In this document: piece by piece, positions 7,081 through 14,758 of the stretch
Position numbering within the stretch: the first letter of the stretch is position 1
Layout of the letters: each line of letters begins with the position of its first letter
NCBI RefSeq assembly: GCF_001570945.1
Contig: NZ_BCSQ01000015.1
Coordinates: 1-59,463 of the forward strand
Source of the DNA: Janibacter anophelis NBRC 107843
GTDB lineage: Bacteria; Actinomycetota; Actinomycetes; Actinomycetales; Dermatophilaceae
DNA: 59,463 bases
Direction: 5' to 3'
Translations under genes and position numbers: made by a program
Notes under the pieces: model-generated
What the model saw: the letters and a program-made list of their open reading frames with translations, nothing else
What the model was told of the DNA's origin: nothing
The model's database searches: none

Positions 7081-7503
7081 GTGAGCATGAGCCCGCGCGA
7101 GGACCAGAACCGGCGCCTCCTGCGTGCCCGCGACACGATGGACCGGGACTACGCGAGCCCGCTGGACATCCCTTCGCTCTCCCGGGTGGCACTGATGTCG
7201 CCGGCGCACTTCTCGCGACAGTTCACCCAGACCTTCGGCGAGACGCCGCACCGCTACCTGCAGCGGCGCAGGATCGAGCGGGCCATGGCCATGCTGCGTG
7301 ACCACGACCGCAGCGTCACCGACGTCGCGCTCGCCGTGGGGTACGACAGCCTGGGGACCTTCAGCCGGACCTTCCGCGAGATCACCGGGCGGACGCCGAG
7401 CGAGTTCCGCGGCGACAGCGAGCTCGACGCCCCGGGGTGCGTCGTGCGGCGCTGGACGAGACCGAGCAGTTTCGGAGAAGCGCCCGGCACCCCACGTCCC
7501 TAG
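7081..7503 (+). CDS. AraC-family regulator, DNA-binding domain only
   Basis: About 140 residues consisting almost entirely of the two-helix-turn-helix AraC domain: first HTH around 'IPSLSRVALMSPAHFSRQF', second around 'VTDVALAVGYDSLGTFSRTF', followed by 'TGRTPSEFR'. There is no ligand-binding domain, so it may respond through another partner or act like small MarA/SoxS-type activators. GTG 7081 was chosen; ATG 7087 is nearly as good. It ends 9 nt before the VOC gene, which it probably controls. Confidence 0.8.
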   Translation: MSMSPREDQNRRLLRARDTMDRDYASPLDIPSLSRVALMSPAHFSRQFTQTFGETPHRYLQRRRIERAMAMLRDHDRSVTDVALAVGYDSLGTFSRTFREITGRTPSEFRGDSELDAPGCVVRRWTRPSSFGEAPGTPRP

Positions 7504-7512
7504 GTTGGAGCC

Positions 7513-7980
7513 ATGTTCACAGGGATCAGCCACCACTCCGTCTACGTCCTCGACCAGGACCAGGCGCTCGACTTCTACTGCGGCAAGCTCGGCTTCGCGG
7601 TGAGTGCCGACGTCGACCTGGGCTTCATGCGCTGGCTCACCGTCGCGCTGCCCGCCCAGCCCGACCGGCAGATCATGCTGGAGGTTCCGGGCGCCCCCTT
7701 CGTCGACGAGGAGACCGCGGCGCAGCTGCGGGACCTGCTCACCAAGGGCGCGCTCGGAGCCGCCGCCATCCTCACGACCGACGACTGCCGGGGCACCTAC
7801 GAGGACCTGCGGGCGAAGGGGGTGGAGTTCACCGAGGAGCCGACCGAGCGCCCCTACGGCATCGACTGCGCGCTGCGGGATCCCTTCGGCAACCACGTGC
7901 GGATCACGCAGCCGACCGAGGGGCCGGTGACGGCCAAGGACTTCGAGGAGCAGGGCGAGTACGCGCGCGACCTGACCTGA
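7513..7980 (+). CDS. VOC (glyoxalase/bleomycin-resistance fold) protein
   Basis: A 155-residue VOC-family protein. It starts 'MFTGISHHSVYVLDQDQALDFY', with the first metal-ligand His, and ends with 'CALRDPFGNHVRI', the typical C-terminal half-module carrying the last acidic/His positions. The family covers lyases, dioxygenases and drug-binding proteins; the substrate is not clear here. A TAGGTT box lies exactly 6 nt before the ATG, so it may be made from its own leaderless transcript even though it is close to the AraC gene upstream. Confidence 0.85.
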   Translation: MFTGISHHSVYVLDQDQALDFYCGKLGFAVSADVDLGFMRWLTVALPAQPDRQIMLEVPGAPFVDEETAAQLRDLLTKGALGAAAILTTDDCRGTYEDLRAKGVEFTEEPTERPYGIDCALRDPFGNHVRITQPTEGPVTAKDFEEQGEYARDLT

Positions 7981-7990
7981 GCGTCACAAG

Positions 7991-8030
7991 GTCTCGAGGC
8001 TCGCTCGCTGCGCGAACTCACACCTCGACC
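7991..8030. repeat. Interspersed CGAGGCTCG...CACCTCGACC repeat
   Basis: GTCTCGAGGCTCGCTCG then GCGCGAACTCACACCTCGACC forms an imperfect hairpin in the 55-bp gap between the convergent VOC and gabD-like genes. It is the clearest single copy of the family that also builds the array at 5824-6002. Confidence 0.7.
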
Positions 8031-8035
8031 CACGG

Positions 8036-9517
8036 TCACATCTTCACCCCGATGTACTTCGTCTCGAGGAACTCGTCGATCCCGCTCAGACCCCCTTCGC
8101 GGCCGAGGCCGGACTCCTTGATGCCGCCGAAGGGGGCGGCGGGGTTGGAGACGACGCCTTGGTTGAGGCCGACCATGCCGGCCTCGAGGGCCTCGCTGAC
8201 CCGCAGCCCCCGGTCGAGGCCCTGGGTGAAGACGTACGAGATGAGGCCGAAGGGGGTGTCGTTGGCCATCGCGATCGCCTCCTCCTCGGTGTCGAACTCG
8301 GTGATCGCCGCGACCGGCCCGAAGATCTCCGCCTCGGCCATCTGGGCGTCGGCGGGCACGCCGGTCAGGACCGTCGCCGGGTAGAAGTAGCCCTCCCGGT
8401 CGACCGGCTCACCTCCGAGGGTCGCGGTCGCGCCCCGGCCGACCGCGTCGCGGACGAGCTCGTCGACCTTGTCCACCGCCTTCTGGTTGACGAGCGGGCC
8501 CACGACGACACCGTCCTCGACGCCCCGGCCCATCGGCAGTGCGCCCATGCGCTCGGCGAGCCGGCGGCCGAACTCGTCTGCGAAAGAACGCTGCACGAGG
8601 ATCCGGTTGGCCGCGGTGCAGGCCTGGCCGATGTTGCGCATCTTCGCCGCCATGGCTCCGTCGACCGCGACGTCGAGGTCGGCGTCGTCGAAGACGATGA
8701 AGGGGGCATTGCCGCCGAGCTCCATCGACGTGCGCATGACCGTCTTGGCCGCGAGCTCGAGCAGGTGCTTGCCGACCGGCGTCGACCCGGTGAAGGAGAG
8801 CTTGCGCGAGCGCGGGTCGAGGATCATCGGGCGCATGACGTCGTCGCTCTTGCTCGTCGTGACGACGTTGACCACACCGGCGGGCAGCCCGGCCCGCACG
8901 AGGATGTCGGCGAGCGCGAGGGTCGACAGCGGGGTCTCGGCGGCCGGCTTGATGACCGAGGTGCAGCCGGCCGCGATGGCCGGGCCAATCTTGCGGGTGC
9001 CCATGGCCATCGGGAAGTTCCACGGCGTGATGAGCACGCACGGCCCGACGGGCTGGCGGGCGACGAGGAAGCGCGAGCCTCCGGCCGGCGCCGTCATGTA
9101 GCCGCCGTCGATGCGCACGGCCTCCTCGGCGAACCACCGGAAGAACTCGGCGGCGTACGCGATCTCCCCCTTCGCCTCCGCCAGCGGCTTGCCCATCTCG
9201 AGGGTCATGATCAGCGCGAGCCGGTCGACGTCGGCGAGCATGAGGTCGCGGGCACGGGTGAGGATCTCGCTGCGCTCGCGGGGCGCGGTCGCGGCCCACT
9301 CCGCCTGCGCGTCGGCGGCCGCGTCGAGGGCGGCCGCTGCTTCGTCGGGGTCGGCGTCGGCGATCTCGCACAGCGGCTGCCCCGTCGACGGGTCGACGAC
9401 CGACATCGTCGCCCGGGTGGTGCGCCACTCCCCTGCGATGAAGAGACCCGTCGGCACGGAGGCGATGGCCTCGCGCTCCTGCTCCTGGGTGACTTCTGGC
9501 GTGTCCGTCGTGGTCAT
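8036..9517 (-). CDS. gabD: NAD(P)-dependent succinate-semialdehyde dehydrogenase
   Basis: A 493-residue aldehyde dehydrogenase of the GabD type, oxidising succinate semialdehyde or a close analogue to the acid. Visible motifs are 'TPWNFPMAM', 'SFTGSTPVGKHLLELA' for the cofactor, the general-base Glu in 'SMELGGNAPF', and the catalytic Cys in 'NIGQACTAANRI'. It is divergent from the class III aminotransferase gene at 9602, and a TTGTCAACA operator lies between them. With that aminotransferase it would turn an omega-amino acid into a dicarboxylate. Confidence 0.88.
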   Translation of the reverse strand: MTTTDTPEVTQEQEREAIASVPTGLFIAGEWRTTRATMSVVDPSTGQPLCEIADADPDEAAAALDAAADAQAEWAATAPRERSEILTRARDLMLADVDRLALIMTLEMGKPLAEAKGEIAYAAEFFRWFAEEAVRIDGGYMTAPAGGSRFLVARQPVGPCVLITPWNFPMAMGTRKIGPAIAAGCTSVIKPAAETPLSTLALADILVRAGLPAGVVNVVTTSKSDDVMRPMILDPRSRKLSFTGSTPVGKHLLELAAKTVMRTSMELGGNAPFIVFDDADLDVAVDGAMAAKMRNIGQACTAANRILVQRSFADEFGRRLAERMGALPMGRGVEDGVVVGPLVNQKAVDKVDELVRDAVGRGATATLGGEPVDREGYFYPATVLTGVPADAQMAEAEIFGPVAAITEFDTEEEAIAMANDTPFGLISYVFTQGLDRGLRVSEALEAGMVGLNQGVVSNPAAPFGGIKESGLGREGGLSGIDEFLETKYIGVKM

Positions 9518-9540
9518 GGAAGGCTCCTTCGTCAGCGTCC

Positions 9541-9596
9541 TTGCCGTCCCCCTCACCGTAGACGTATTGTCAACAATCAGACGAACAACCCGGAGG
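9541..9596. promoter_or_regulatory. gabD/gabT intergenic promoter with GntR-type operator
   Basis: ATTGTCAACAAT (9566-9577) is the same sequence as the operator at 13969-13980 in the same cluster. It overlaps a plausible plus-strand promoter for gabT: -35 TTGCCG (9541-9546), 18-bp spacer, -10 TATTGT (9565-9570). An RBS CGGAGG (9591-9596) precedes the gabT ATG at 9602. The likely regulator is the FCD-GntR protein at 15491-16156. Confidence 0.7.
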
Positions 9597-9601
9597 TTCC
9601 G

Positions 9602-10843
9602 ATGACAGCGCTGTCCCCCCTGCTCAAGCAGGCCACCCCCGTGACGATCGACCACGCCCTCGGCAGCGAGGTCTTCGACGTCGACGGCAACCGCCACCTC
9701 GACTTCACGGCCGGCATCGGCGTCGTGAGCACCGGCCACTGCCACCCCAAGGTCGTCGCGGCCGCGCAGGAGCAGGTCGGCAAGCTCATCCACGGCCAGT
9801 ACACGACGGTCATGCACCAGCCGCTGCTGCGCCTCGTCGACAAGCTGCAGGACGTCCTCCCCTCGCACCTCGACTCGCTCTTCTTCGCCAACTCCGGCAG
9901 CGAGGCGCTCGAGGCCTCCCTCCGCCTGTCGCGTCAGGCGACCGGCCGGCCCAATGTCATCGTCTTCCACGGTGGATTCCACGGGCGCACCGTCGCGACG
10001 GCGACGATGACGACCTCCGGAACCCGCTTCTCGGCCGGCTTCTCGCCGCTCATGGGCGGGGTGCACGTCGCTCCCTTCCCCACCGCGTACCGCTACGGGT
10101 GGAGCGAGGAGGAGGCGACCGCCTTCGCGCTCAAGGAACTCGACTACATCCTCGCGACGCTCACCTCACCGCAGGAGACCGCCGCCTTCATCGTCGAGCC
10201 CGTGCTGGGCGAAGGGGGGTACATCCCGGGCAACACCGCCTTCTTCCAGGGTCTGCGGGAGCGGGCCGACAAGCACGGGATCCTGCTCGTCATGGACGAG
10301 GTCCAGACCGGATTCGGGCGGACGGGCAAGATGTTCGGCCACGAGCACTTCGACGTGCGCCCCGACATCATCACGCTGGCGAAGGGGATCGCCTCCGGCT
10401 TCCCGATCTCCGGCATCGCGGCCTCGCAGGAGCTGATGAGCAAGGCGTGGCCCGGCTCCCAGGGCGGCACCTACGGCGGCAATGCCGTCGCCTGCGCCGC
10501 CGCCGTCGCCACCCTCGAGGTCATCGAGGAGGAGGGCCTGGTCGCCAACTCCGCCGAGCGCGGCACGCAGCTGCTCGAGGGCGCCCGGGCGGCGGCCGTC
10601 GACGGGATCGGTGACGTGCGCGGTCTCGGCCTGCTCGTCGGCAACGAGTTCACCGCCGCCGACGGCACCCCTGACACCGCCCGCGCCCAGGCTGCCCAGC
10701 AGGCCGCGGCGAAGAAGGGCCTGCTCCTGCTCACCTGCGGCGCGCACATGAACGTCGTGCGGATGATCCCGCCGCTCGTCGTCACCGCCGAGCAGGTCGA
10801 CGAGGCCCTGGAGATCTGGGGCAAGGTCCTGGCGGAGGTCTGA
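9602..10843 (+). CDS. gabT: Class III aminotransferase (4-aminobutyrate transaminase-like)
   Basis: A 413-residue PLP enzyme of aminotransferase class III. The motif 'LLVMDEVQTGFGRTGKMF' holds the PLP-contacting Asp, and 'DIITLAKGIASGFPIS' holds the Schiff-base Lys. N-terminal 'LDFTAGIGVVSTGHCHPKV' is typical. The pairing with a succinate-semialdehyde dehydrogenase suggests an omega-amino acid such as 4-aminobutyrate or beta-alanine, but the amidase and isomerase genes nearby allow a less usual substrate. Start ATG 9602 has a good RBS. Confidence 0.85.
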   Translation: MTALSPLLKQATPVTIDHALGSEVFDVDGNRHLDFTAGIGVVSTGHCHPKVVAAAQEQVGKLIHGQYTTVMHQPLLRLVDKLQDVLPSHLDSLFFANSGSEALEASLRLSRQATGRPNVIVFHGGFHGRTVATATMTTSGTRFSAGFSPLMGGVHVAPFPTAYRYGWSEEEATAFALKELDYILATLTSPQETAAFIVEPVLGEGGYIPGNTAFFQGLRERADKHGILLVMDEVQTGFGRTGKMFGHEHFDVRPDIITLAKGIASGFPISGIAASQELMSKAWPGSQGGTYGGNAVACAAAVATLEVIEEEGLVANSAERGTQLLEGARAAAVDGIGDVRGLGLLVGNEFTAADGTPDTARAQAAQQAAAKKGLLLLTCGAHMNVVRMIPPLVVTAEQVDEALEIWGKVLAEV

Positions 10844-10852
10844 GCCAGTCGC

Positions 10853-10903
10853 CGATTGGAGGTAAACCCGCTGATCAATCGCCCGCGCGTTTACCTCCAA
10901 TCG
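10853..10903. terminator. Inverted repeat after gabT
   Basis: Perfect 15-bp arms, CGATTGGAGGTAAAC (10853-10867) and its complement (10889-10903), with a 21-nt loop, start 9 bp after the gabT stop. It would form a strong hairpin in the transcript and may end or attenuate it before the next gene. There is no T-run. Confidence 0.65.
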
Positions 10904-10933
10904 CAGCACATGAATATCCCGTTGGAGGTGCGC

Positions 10934-11428
10934 GTGAGTAGGTACATGTCGATCGCTCTCGAGTCGCGCGGCGTGGTGTGCCGGGCGCGGCTGCTCGACG
11001 ACGAGGCGCCGCTGACCTGCGCCGCGGTGTGGGACGCGCTGCCGGCCGGCGGCGACGCCTTCCACGCGAAGTACGCGCGCAACGAGGTCTACACACTCAT
11101 CCCGCGGATCACCGCGGCACCCCACCGGGAGAACCCCACGGTCACCCCGATCCCGGGCGACGTGTGCCTCTTCGATTTCGAGCCGTGGGAGATCGGCAAC
11201 CCCGCCTACGGGTACGAGCCGGGGTCGACCGCGCACGCCGAGCAGGGCGCGACCGACCTGGCGATCTTCTACGGCCGCAACAACCTGCTCATCAACGGCG
11301 ACATGGGGTGGGTCCCGGGGTCGGTGTTCGGCGCGATCGAGGAGGGCCTGTCCGAGATGGCCGAGGCCTGCAATGACCTGTGGCGCAACGGGTTCGCCGG
11401 GGAGCGGTTGGTCTTCGCCCGAGCCTGA
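10934..11428 (+). CDS. DUF3830 family protein (cyclophilin-like fold)
   Basis: A 164-residue protein of the DUF3830 family, starting 'MSRYMSIALESRGVVC' with 'DEAPLTCAAVWDALPAGG' following, and 'NNLLINGDMGWVPGSVFG' near the end. GTG 10934 was chosen because an RBS GGAGG (10924-10928) precedes it and the family begins here; longer reading to 10856 runs through the hairpin. The biochemical role is unknown. Members are often encoded with amidases and Asp/Glu-racemase-fold enzymes, as here, which suggests a part in the same catabolic route. Confidence 0.8.
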   Translation: MSRYMSIALESRGVVCRARLLDDEAPLTCAAVWDALPAGGDAFHAKYARNEVYTLIPRITAAPHRENPTVTPIPGDVCLFDFEPWEIGNPAYGYEPGSTAHAEQGATDLAIFYGRNNLLINGDMGWVPGSVFGAIEEGLSEMAEACNDLWRNGFAGERLVFARA

Positions 11429-11443
11429 GGGTGCGTGCGCACA

Positions 11444-11500
11444 AGGGTCTCCTGGTGCGGCCGGTGGCCGAATCCGGCATGTCGTGCACCAGGAGACCCT
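11444..11500. terminator. Inverted repeat between convergent DUF3830 and amidase genes
   Basis: Perfect 15-bp arms AGGGTCTCCTGGTGC (11444-11458) and complement (11486-11500) with a 27-nt loop. It lies between convergent genes and could terminate both transcripts. No T-run is present. Confidence 0.65.
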
Positions 11501-11531
11501 GTCGCGTACAGGCTCGGTGGGTCAGACGCCA

Positions 11532-11557
11532 CGCGCAGCCGCCCGGGCAAATGCGCG
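11532..11557. repeat. Copy of the CGCGCA-CCCGGG-ATGCGCG palindrome family
   Basis: A 26-bp element with outer CGCGCA and ATGCGCG and central GCCCGGGC. It lies 30 bp from the amidase stop codon, next to the hairpin at 11444-11500. Confidence 0.6.
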
Positions 11558-11588
11558 CCCCGCGACGAGGACCGCCCCACCCGACAGG

Positions 11589-12956
11589 TCAGGCGAGCAC
11601 CGACTCGATCCACCGGGCCACGGCCAGGACGAGGTCGTCGGAGTGCCTCGGGCCGATGATCTGCAGCCCGACGGGCAGGCCGGCCTCGGTGGTCCCGCAC
11701 GGGATGCTGATCGCCGGCTGCTGGGTCATGTTGAAGGGGTAGGTGAACTGGGTCCACTGTGGCCAGGTCGTCAACCCGCTGCCCGGGGGGACGTCGTGGC
11801 CGGCTTCGAAGGCGGGGATCGGCATCGTCGGCGTGATGAGCACGTTGTGCTCCTCGTGGAAGGCGCCCATGGTGATCCCGAGGGCCGCCGCGACCGCCCG
11901 CGCCTGGAGGAACTCGACCCCACCGGTCCGCTCGCCGCGGTCCCAGAACTCCTCCAGGGCGGGGTCGATGGTCTCCCGCACCTTCGGCATGCTCCGCAGG
12001 AGCGTCGCCGCGCTGACGCCCCACAGCAGCTCGAAGTCCTCGAGCGGGTCCGCGAATCCCGGGTCGGTCGCCGTCACCGGCAGCCCGGCGGCATCGATCT
12101 TCGCCACCGCCTCGTCGCAGATGCGGCCGACCTCCGGGTCCACGTCGACGTACCCGAGGGTCTTGGAGTAGGCAACGGGCAGCCCCGTCACCTCACGGTT
12201 GAGCTCCCCGCGGAAGGTCGACCGCGGCGGCGCGAGCGAGGTCGGGTCGCGATGGTCGGGCAGGCTGATGATGTCCATGAGCAGCGCGGCGTCCTCGACG
12301 GTGCGCGTCATCGGTCCCGCGTGGGCTAGCGGCCCGAAGGGGCTCGCCGGGAACATCGGCACGCGCCCGTGGGTCGGCTTGAACCCGACGATGCCGCAGA
12401 AGGATGCCGGGATGCGGATGCTGCCGCCGGCGTCGGTCCCCACCGCCACCGTCGCCATCCCCCCGGCCACCGCGGCCGCAGCGCCGCCGGACGAGCCGCC
12501 GGCGGTCATCCGCGTGTCGACGGGGTTGCGCGTGACCCCGGTCAGGGGCGAGTCGGTCACGCCCTTCCACGCGATCTCGGGAGTGGTGTTCTTGCCGACG
12601 AAGACCATCCCGTCCTCGCGCAGCCGGGCGGTGACCGGCGCGTCGACGTCCCACGCCTGGTCGGGGTCGATCGCCCTGGAACCGCGCAACGTCGGCCAGC
12701 CCTTGGTGAGGAAGATGTCCTTCATCGAGGTCGGCACGCCGTCGAGCAGACCCTTGGGCGTCCCGGCCTGCCAGCGCGCCTCGGACTCGCGGGCCTGGAC
12801 CAGGGCGCTCTCCCGGTCGACGAGGCACATCGCGTTGATCTCGCCGTCGACCTGCTCGATGCGGTCGACGATCGCATTCGTCACCTCGACGGGTGAGAGC
12901 TCCTTGGCGCCGTAGGCCGCGACGAGCTCGACGGCGGTCATCTCGGTGGGGGTCAT
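11589..12956 (-). CDS. Amidase (amidase-signature family)
   Basis: A 455-residue amidase-signature hydrolase that would cleave a carboxylic amide to acid and ammonia. The Ser-cisSer-Lys triad is visible: Lys in 'PTSMKDIFLTKG', cis-Ser and Ser in 'TAGGSSGGAAAAVA' and 'GTDAGGSIRIPASFCG'. It is a stand-alone enzyme with no GatB/C partner nearby, so a catabolic role is likely. It lies 1 nt downstream of the D-2-hydroxyacid dehydrogenase stop, so both are read from the promoter at 13.95 kb. Confidence 0.88.
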   Translation of the reverse strand: MTPTEMTAVELVAAYGAKELSPVEVTNAIVDRIEQVDGEINAMCLVDRESALVQARESEARWQAGTPKGLLDGVPTSMKDIFLTKGWPTLRGSRAIDPDQAWDVDAPVTARLREDGMVFVGKNTTPEIAWKGVTDSPLTGVTRNPVDTRMTAGGSSGGAAAAVAGGMATVAVGTDAGGSIRIPASFCGIVGFKPTHGRVPMFPASPFGPLAHAGPMTRTVEDAALLMDIISLPDHRDPTSLAPPRSTFRGELNREVTGLPVAYSKTLGYVDVDPEVGRICDEAVAKIDAAGLPVTATDPGFADPLEDFELLWGVSAATLLRSMPKVRETIDPALEEFWDRGERTGGVEFLQARAVAAALGITMGAFHEEHNVLITPTMPIPAFEAGHDVPPGSGLTTWPQWTQFTYPFNMTQQPAISIPCGTTEAGLPVGLQIIGPRHSDDLVLAVARWIESVLA

Positions 12957-12957
12957 C

Positions 12958-13941
12958 TCAGCTCCCGTCAGTCGGTACGTATCCCAGGGTCGTGTCGACG
13001 ACGTGCCGCAGCGGCTCCTCGTCGACCCAGCGGACGAAGTTGTCGGCGAACAGCCGCACGAGCTCGTCGCGCCACCCGATGAAGTCCCCCGAGTTGTGCG
13101 GGGTGACGAGCACGCCCGGCAGGTCCCACAGCGGGTGGTCCGCGGGCAGCGGCTCGGTGGCGTGCACGTCGAGCGCGGCTCCGGCGATCGCCCCCTCGCG
13201 CACGGCGGTCACAAGGTCGTCGGTGACGACCGACTCGCCACGGCCGACGTTGACGAAGCGGGCGTGGTCGGGCATCGCGCGGAAGGCAGCGGCGTCGAAC
13301 ATCCCCCGCGTGTCGTCGGTGAGCGGGGCGATGCACACGACCCAGTCGGCGCCGGCGAGCGCGTGGTGCAGGTCCGCCTGCGCCGTCACCGTCCCGAAGT
13401 CCGGGTCGTCGGTGCGTGCTCGCCGCCCGGAGCCGGCGACCTCCATCCCCGCCGCCCGCAGCAGGCGGGCGACGGCGCGACCGATCTGGCCGGTGCCGAC
13501 GACGAGCGCCCGGGAGCCGGCGACCCGCTCGGACTCGCGGTGCACCCAGCGGCGGGCCTGCTGCAGCTCCCACGAGCGGGGCAGGTCCTTGGCGAAGGCG
13601 AGAACCACACCGAGGACGTACTCGGCGATGGCGCCGTCGAAGACACCGCGGGAGTTGGTCAGGACCACGTCGCTGCCGCGCACCTCCGGCGAGAGGAGCG
13701 CGTCGACACCCGTCGAGGCCACGTGGATCCACTCGAGGGCGTCGGCCGACGGCCAAGCATCGGGGATGGCGCTGGAGAAGAAGTCGTAGGCGAAGAGGAC
13801 CTGCGCGCCCCCGATGGCCTCCGGCAGCTCCTCTGCGGTCGCGTAGCGGACCTCACGGGCCCGCTCGACGACCGGCGCCATCGCCTGCTCGCCGGGGAGG
13901 TCACCGTCGTGGAGCACCACGACCACGGGCTGCCTGGGCAT
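12958..13941 (-). CDS. D-2-hydroxyacid dehydrogenase family protein
   Basis: A 327-residue NAD-dependent 2-hydroxyacid dehydrogenase (PGDH/glyoxylate reductase fold). The Rossmann motif is 'ALVVGTGQIGRAVARLL', the substrate Arg lies in 'FVNVGRGESV', and the catalytic His is in 'VLVTPHNSGDF'. It would interconvert a 2-oxo and a 2-hydroxy acid. The ATG at 13941 is exactly 6 nt after a TACGTT -10 box, so the transcript is probably leaderless, and the second GntR operator touches the start codon. First gene of a two-gene operon with the amidase. Confidence 0.85.
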   Translation of the reverse strand: MPRQPVVVVLHDGDLPGEQAMAPVVERAREVRYATAEELPEAIGGAQVLFAYDFFSSAIPDAWPSADALEWIHVASTGVDALLSPEVRGSDVVLTNSRGVFDGAIAEYVLGVVLAFAKDLPRSWELQQARRWVHRESERVAGSRALVVGTGQIGRAVARLLRAAGMEVAGSGRRARTDDPDFGTVTAQADLHHALAGADWVVCIAPLTDDTRGMFDAAAFRAMPDHARFVNVGRGESVVTDDLVTAVREGAIAGAALDVHATEPLPADHPLWDLPGVLVTPHNSGDFIGWRDELVRLFADNFVRWVDEEPLRHVVDTTLGYVPTDGS

Positions 13942-13981
13942 GTTGACAACGTATGAGCGGGTTCCTAGATTGTCAACAATC
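13940..13981. promoter_or_regulatory. Face-to-face overlapping divergent promoters with two GntR-type operators
   Basis: Plus strand: -35 TTGACA (13943-13948), 17-bp spacer, -10 TAGATT (13966-13971). Minus strand: -35 TTGACA (13971-13976 complement), 17-bp spacer, -10 TACGTT (13948-13953 complement), then 6 nt to the ATG at 13941. The core TTGTCAACA occurs at 13970-13978 on the plus strand and as its complement at 13941-13949. Each core covers one promoter's -35 and the other's -10/start side, so one repressor can close both. Confidence 0.8.
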
Positions 13982-14011
13982 TGGCAATCCAAGGCGAAGG
14001 GCGGTCCTCGC

Positions 14012-14758
14012 GTGGAGCTGACTGGCGTCGAGTTCGACGGTCCGCTGGCCCAGCGCGGCATCGGCGTGATCGCCCCCTTCGACCTCGCGCTGGAGCGTGA
14101 GCTGTGGCGCTGGGCGCCTCTGGAGGTCACCTTCCACCTGGCGCGCACCCCCTTCGAGCCGTTGCCGGTGAGCCTCGAGATGGCGCAGCGGGTCTCCGAC
14201 GTCGCCGCGCTGCAGACCGCCACCCGGGAGCTGCTCGGGGTCGAGCCCGAGGTGGTCGCCTACCTGTGCAGCTCGGGCAGCTTCATCCACGGCCGCGACG
14301 GCGAGGTCGCACTCGCCGACGCCATCCGCGCCGCCGGGGCCCCCGACGCGGTCACCTCCTCCGGCGCCCTCGCAGAGGCCGTCACCGCCCTTGGGCTGCA
14401 ACGGATCTCGGTCATCACGCCCTACGACGCCCCGCTGACCGACCGGCTCGTCGCCTTCCTCGGGGAGCTGGGCGTCGAGGTCGTCACCGCCCAGCACCTC
14501 GGTCTCGGCGGTGGCATCTGGCGGGTCAACTACCGCACCGTCGCCGAGCTCGTCTGCGCCGCCGACGACCCGGCCAGCGAGGCGCTCTTCGTCTCCTGCA
14601 CCAACCTGCCGACCTACGACATCATCGACCCGCTCGAGCGCGACCTCGGCAAGCCGGTGCTCACCGCCAACCAGCTGACCGTCTGGTCCTGCCTCGACCG
14701 CCTCGGGCTCCCGATGATGGGACCGGGTCGCTGGCTCGGGGAGGTGTTCGGGCGATGA
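14012..14758 (+). CDS. Maleate cis-trans isomerase/arylmalonate decarboxylase-like protein, first copy
   Basis: A 248-residue protein of the Asp/Glu racemase superfamily, closest to maleate isomerase and arylmalonate decarboxylase. Both cysteines expected of an isomerase/racemase are present: Cys86 in 'AYLCSSGSFIHG' and Cys196 in 'LFVSCTNLPTYD'. GTG 14012 is used as start, giving a leader of about 30 nt from the promoter at 13943-13971. The last 4 nt overlap the start of the second copy. It probably acts on a small dicarboxylate or substituted malonate. Confidence 0.78.
   Translation: MELTGVEFDGPLAQRGIGVIAPFDLALERELWRWAPLEVTFHLARTPFEPLPVSLEMAQRVSDVAALQTATRELLGVEPEVVAYLCSSGSFIHGRDGEVALADAIRAAGAPDAVTSSGALAEAVTALGLQRISVITPYDAPLTDRLVAFLGELGVEVVTAQHLGLGGGIWRVNYRTVAELVCAADDPASEALFVSCTNLPTYDIIDPLERDLGKPVLTANQLTVWSCLDRLGLPMMGPGRWLGEVFGR

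Noticed and set aside
9518-10066. N-terminal extension of the gabD-like gene to 676 codons
   Set aside because: This part is antisense to gabT and has no aldehyde dehydrogenase motifs; the real start is 9517.
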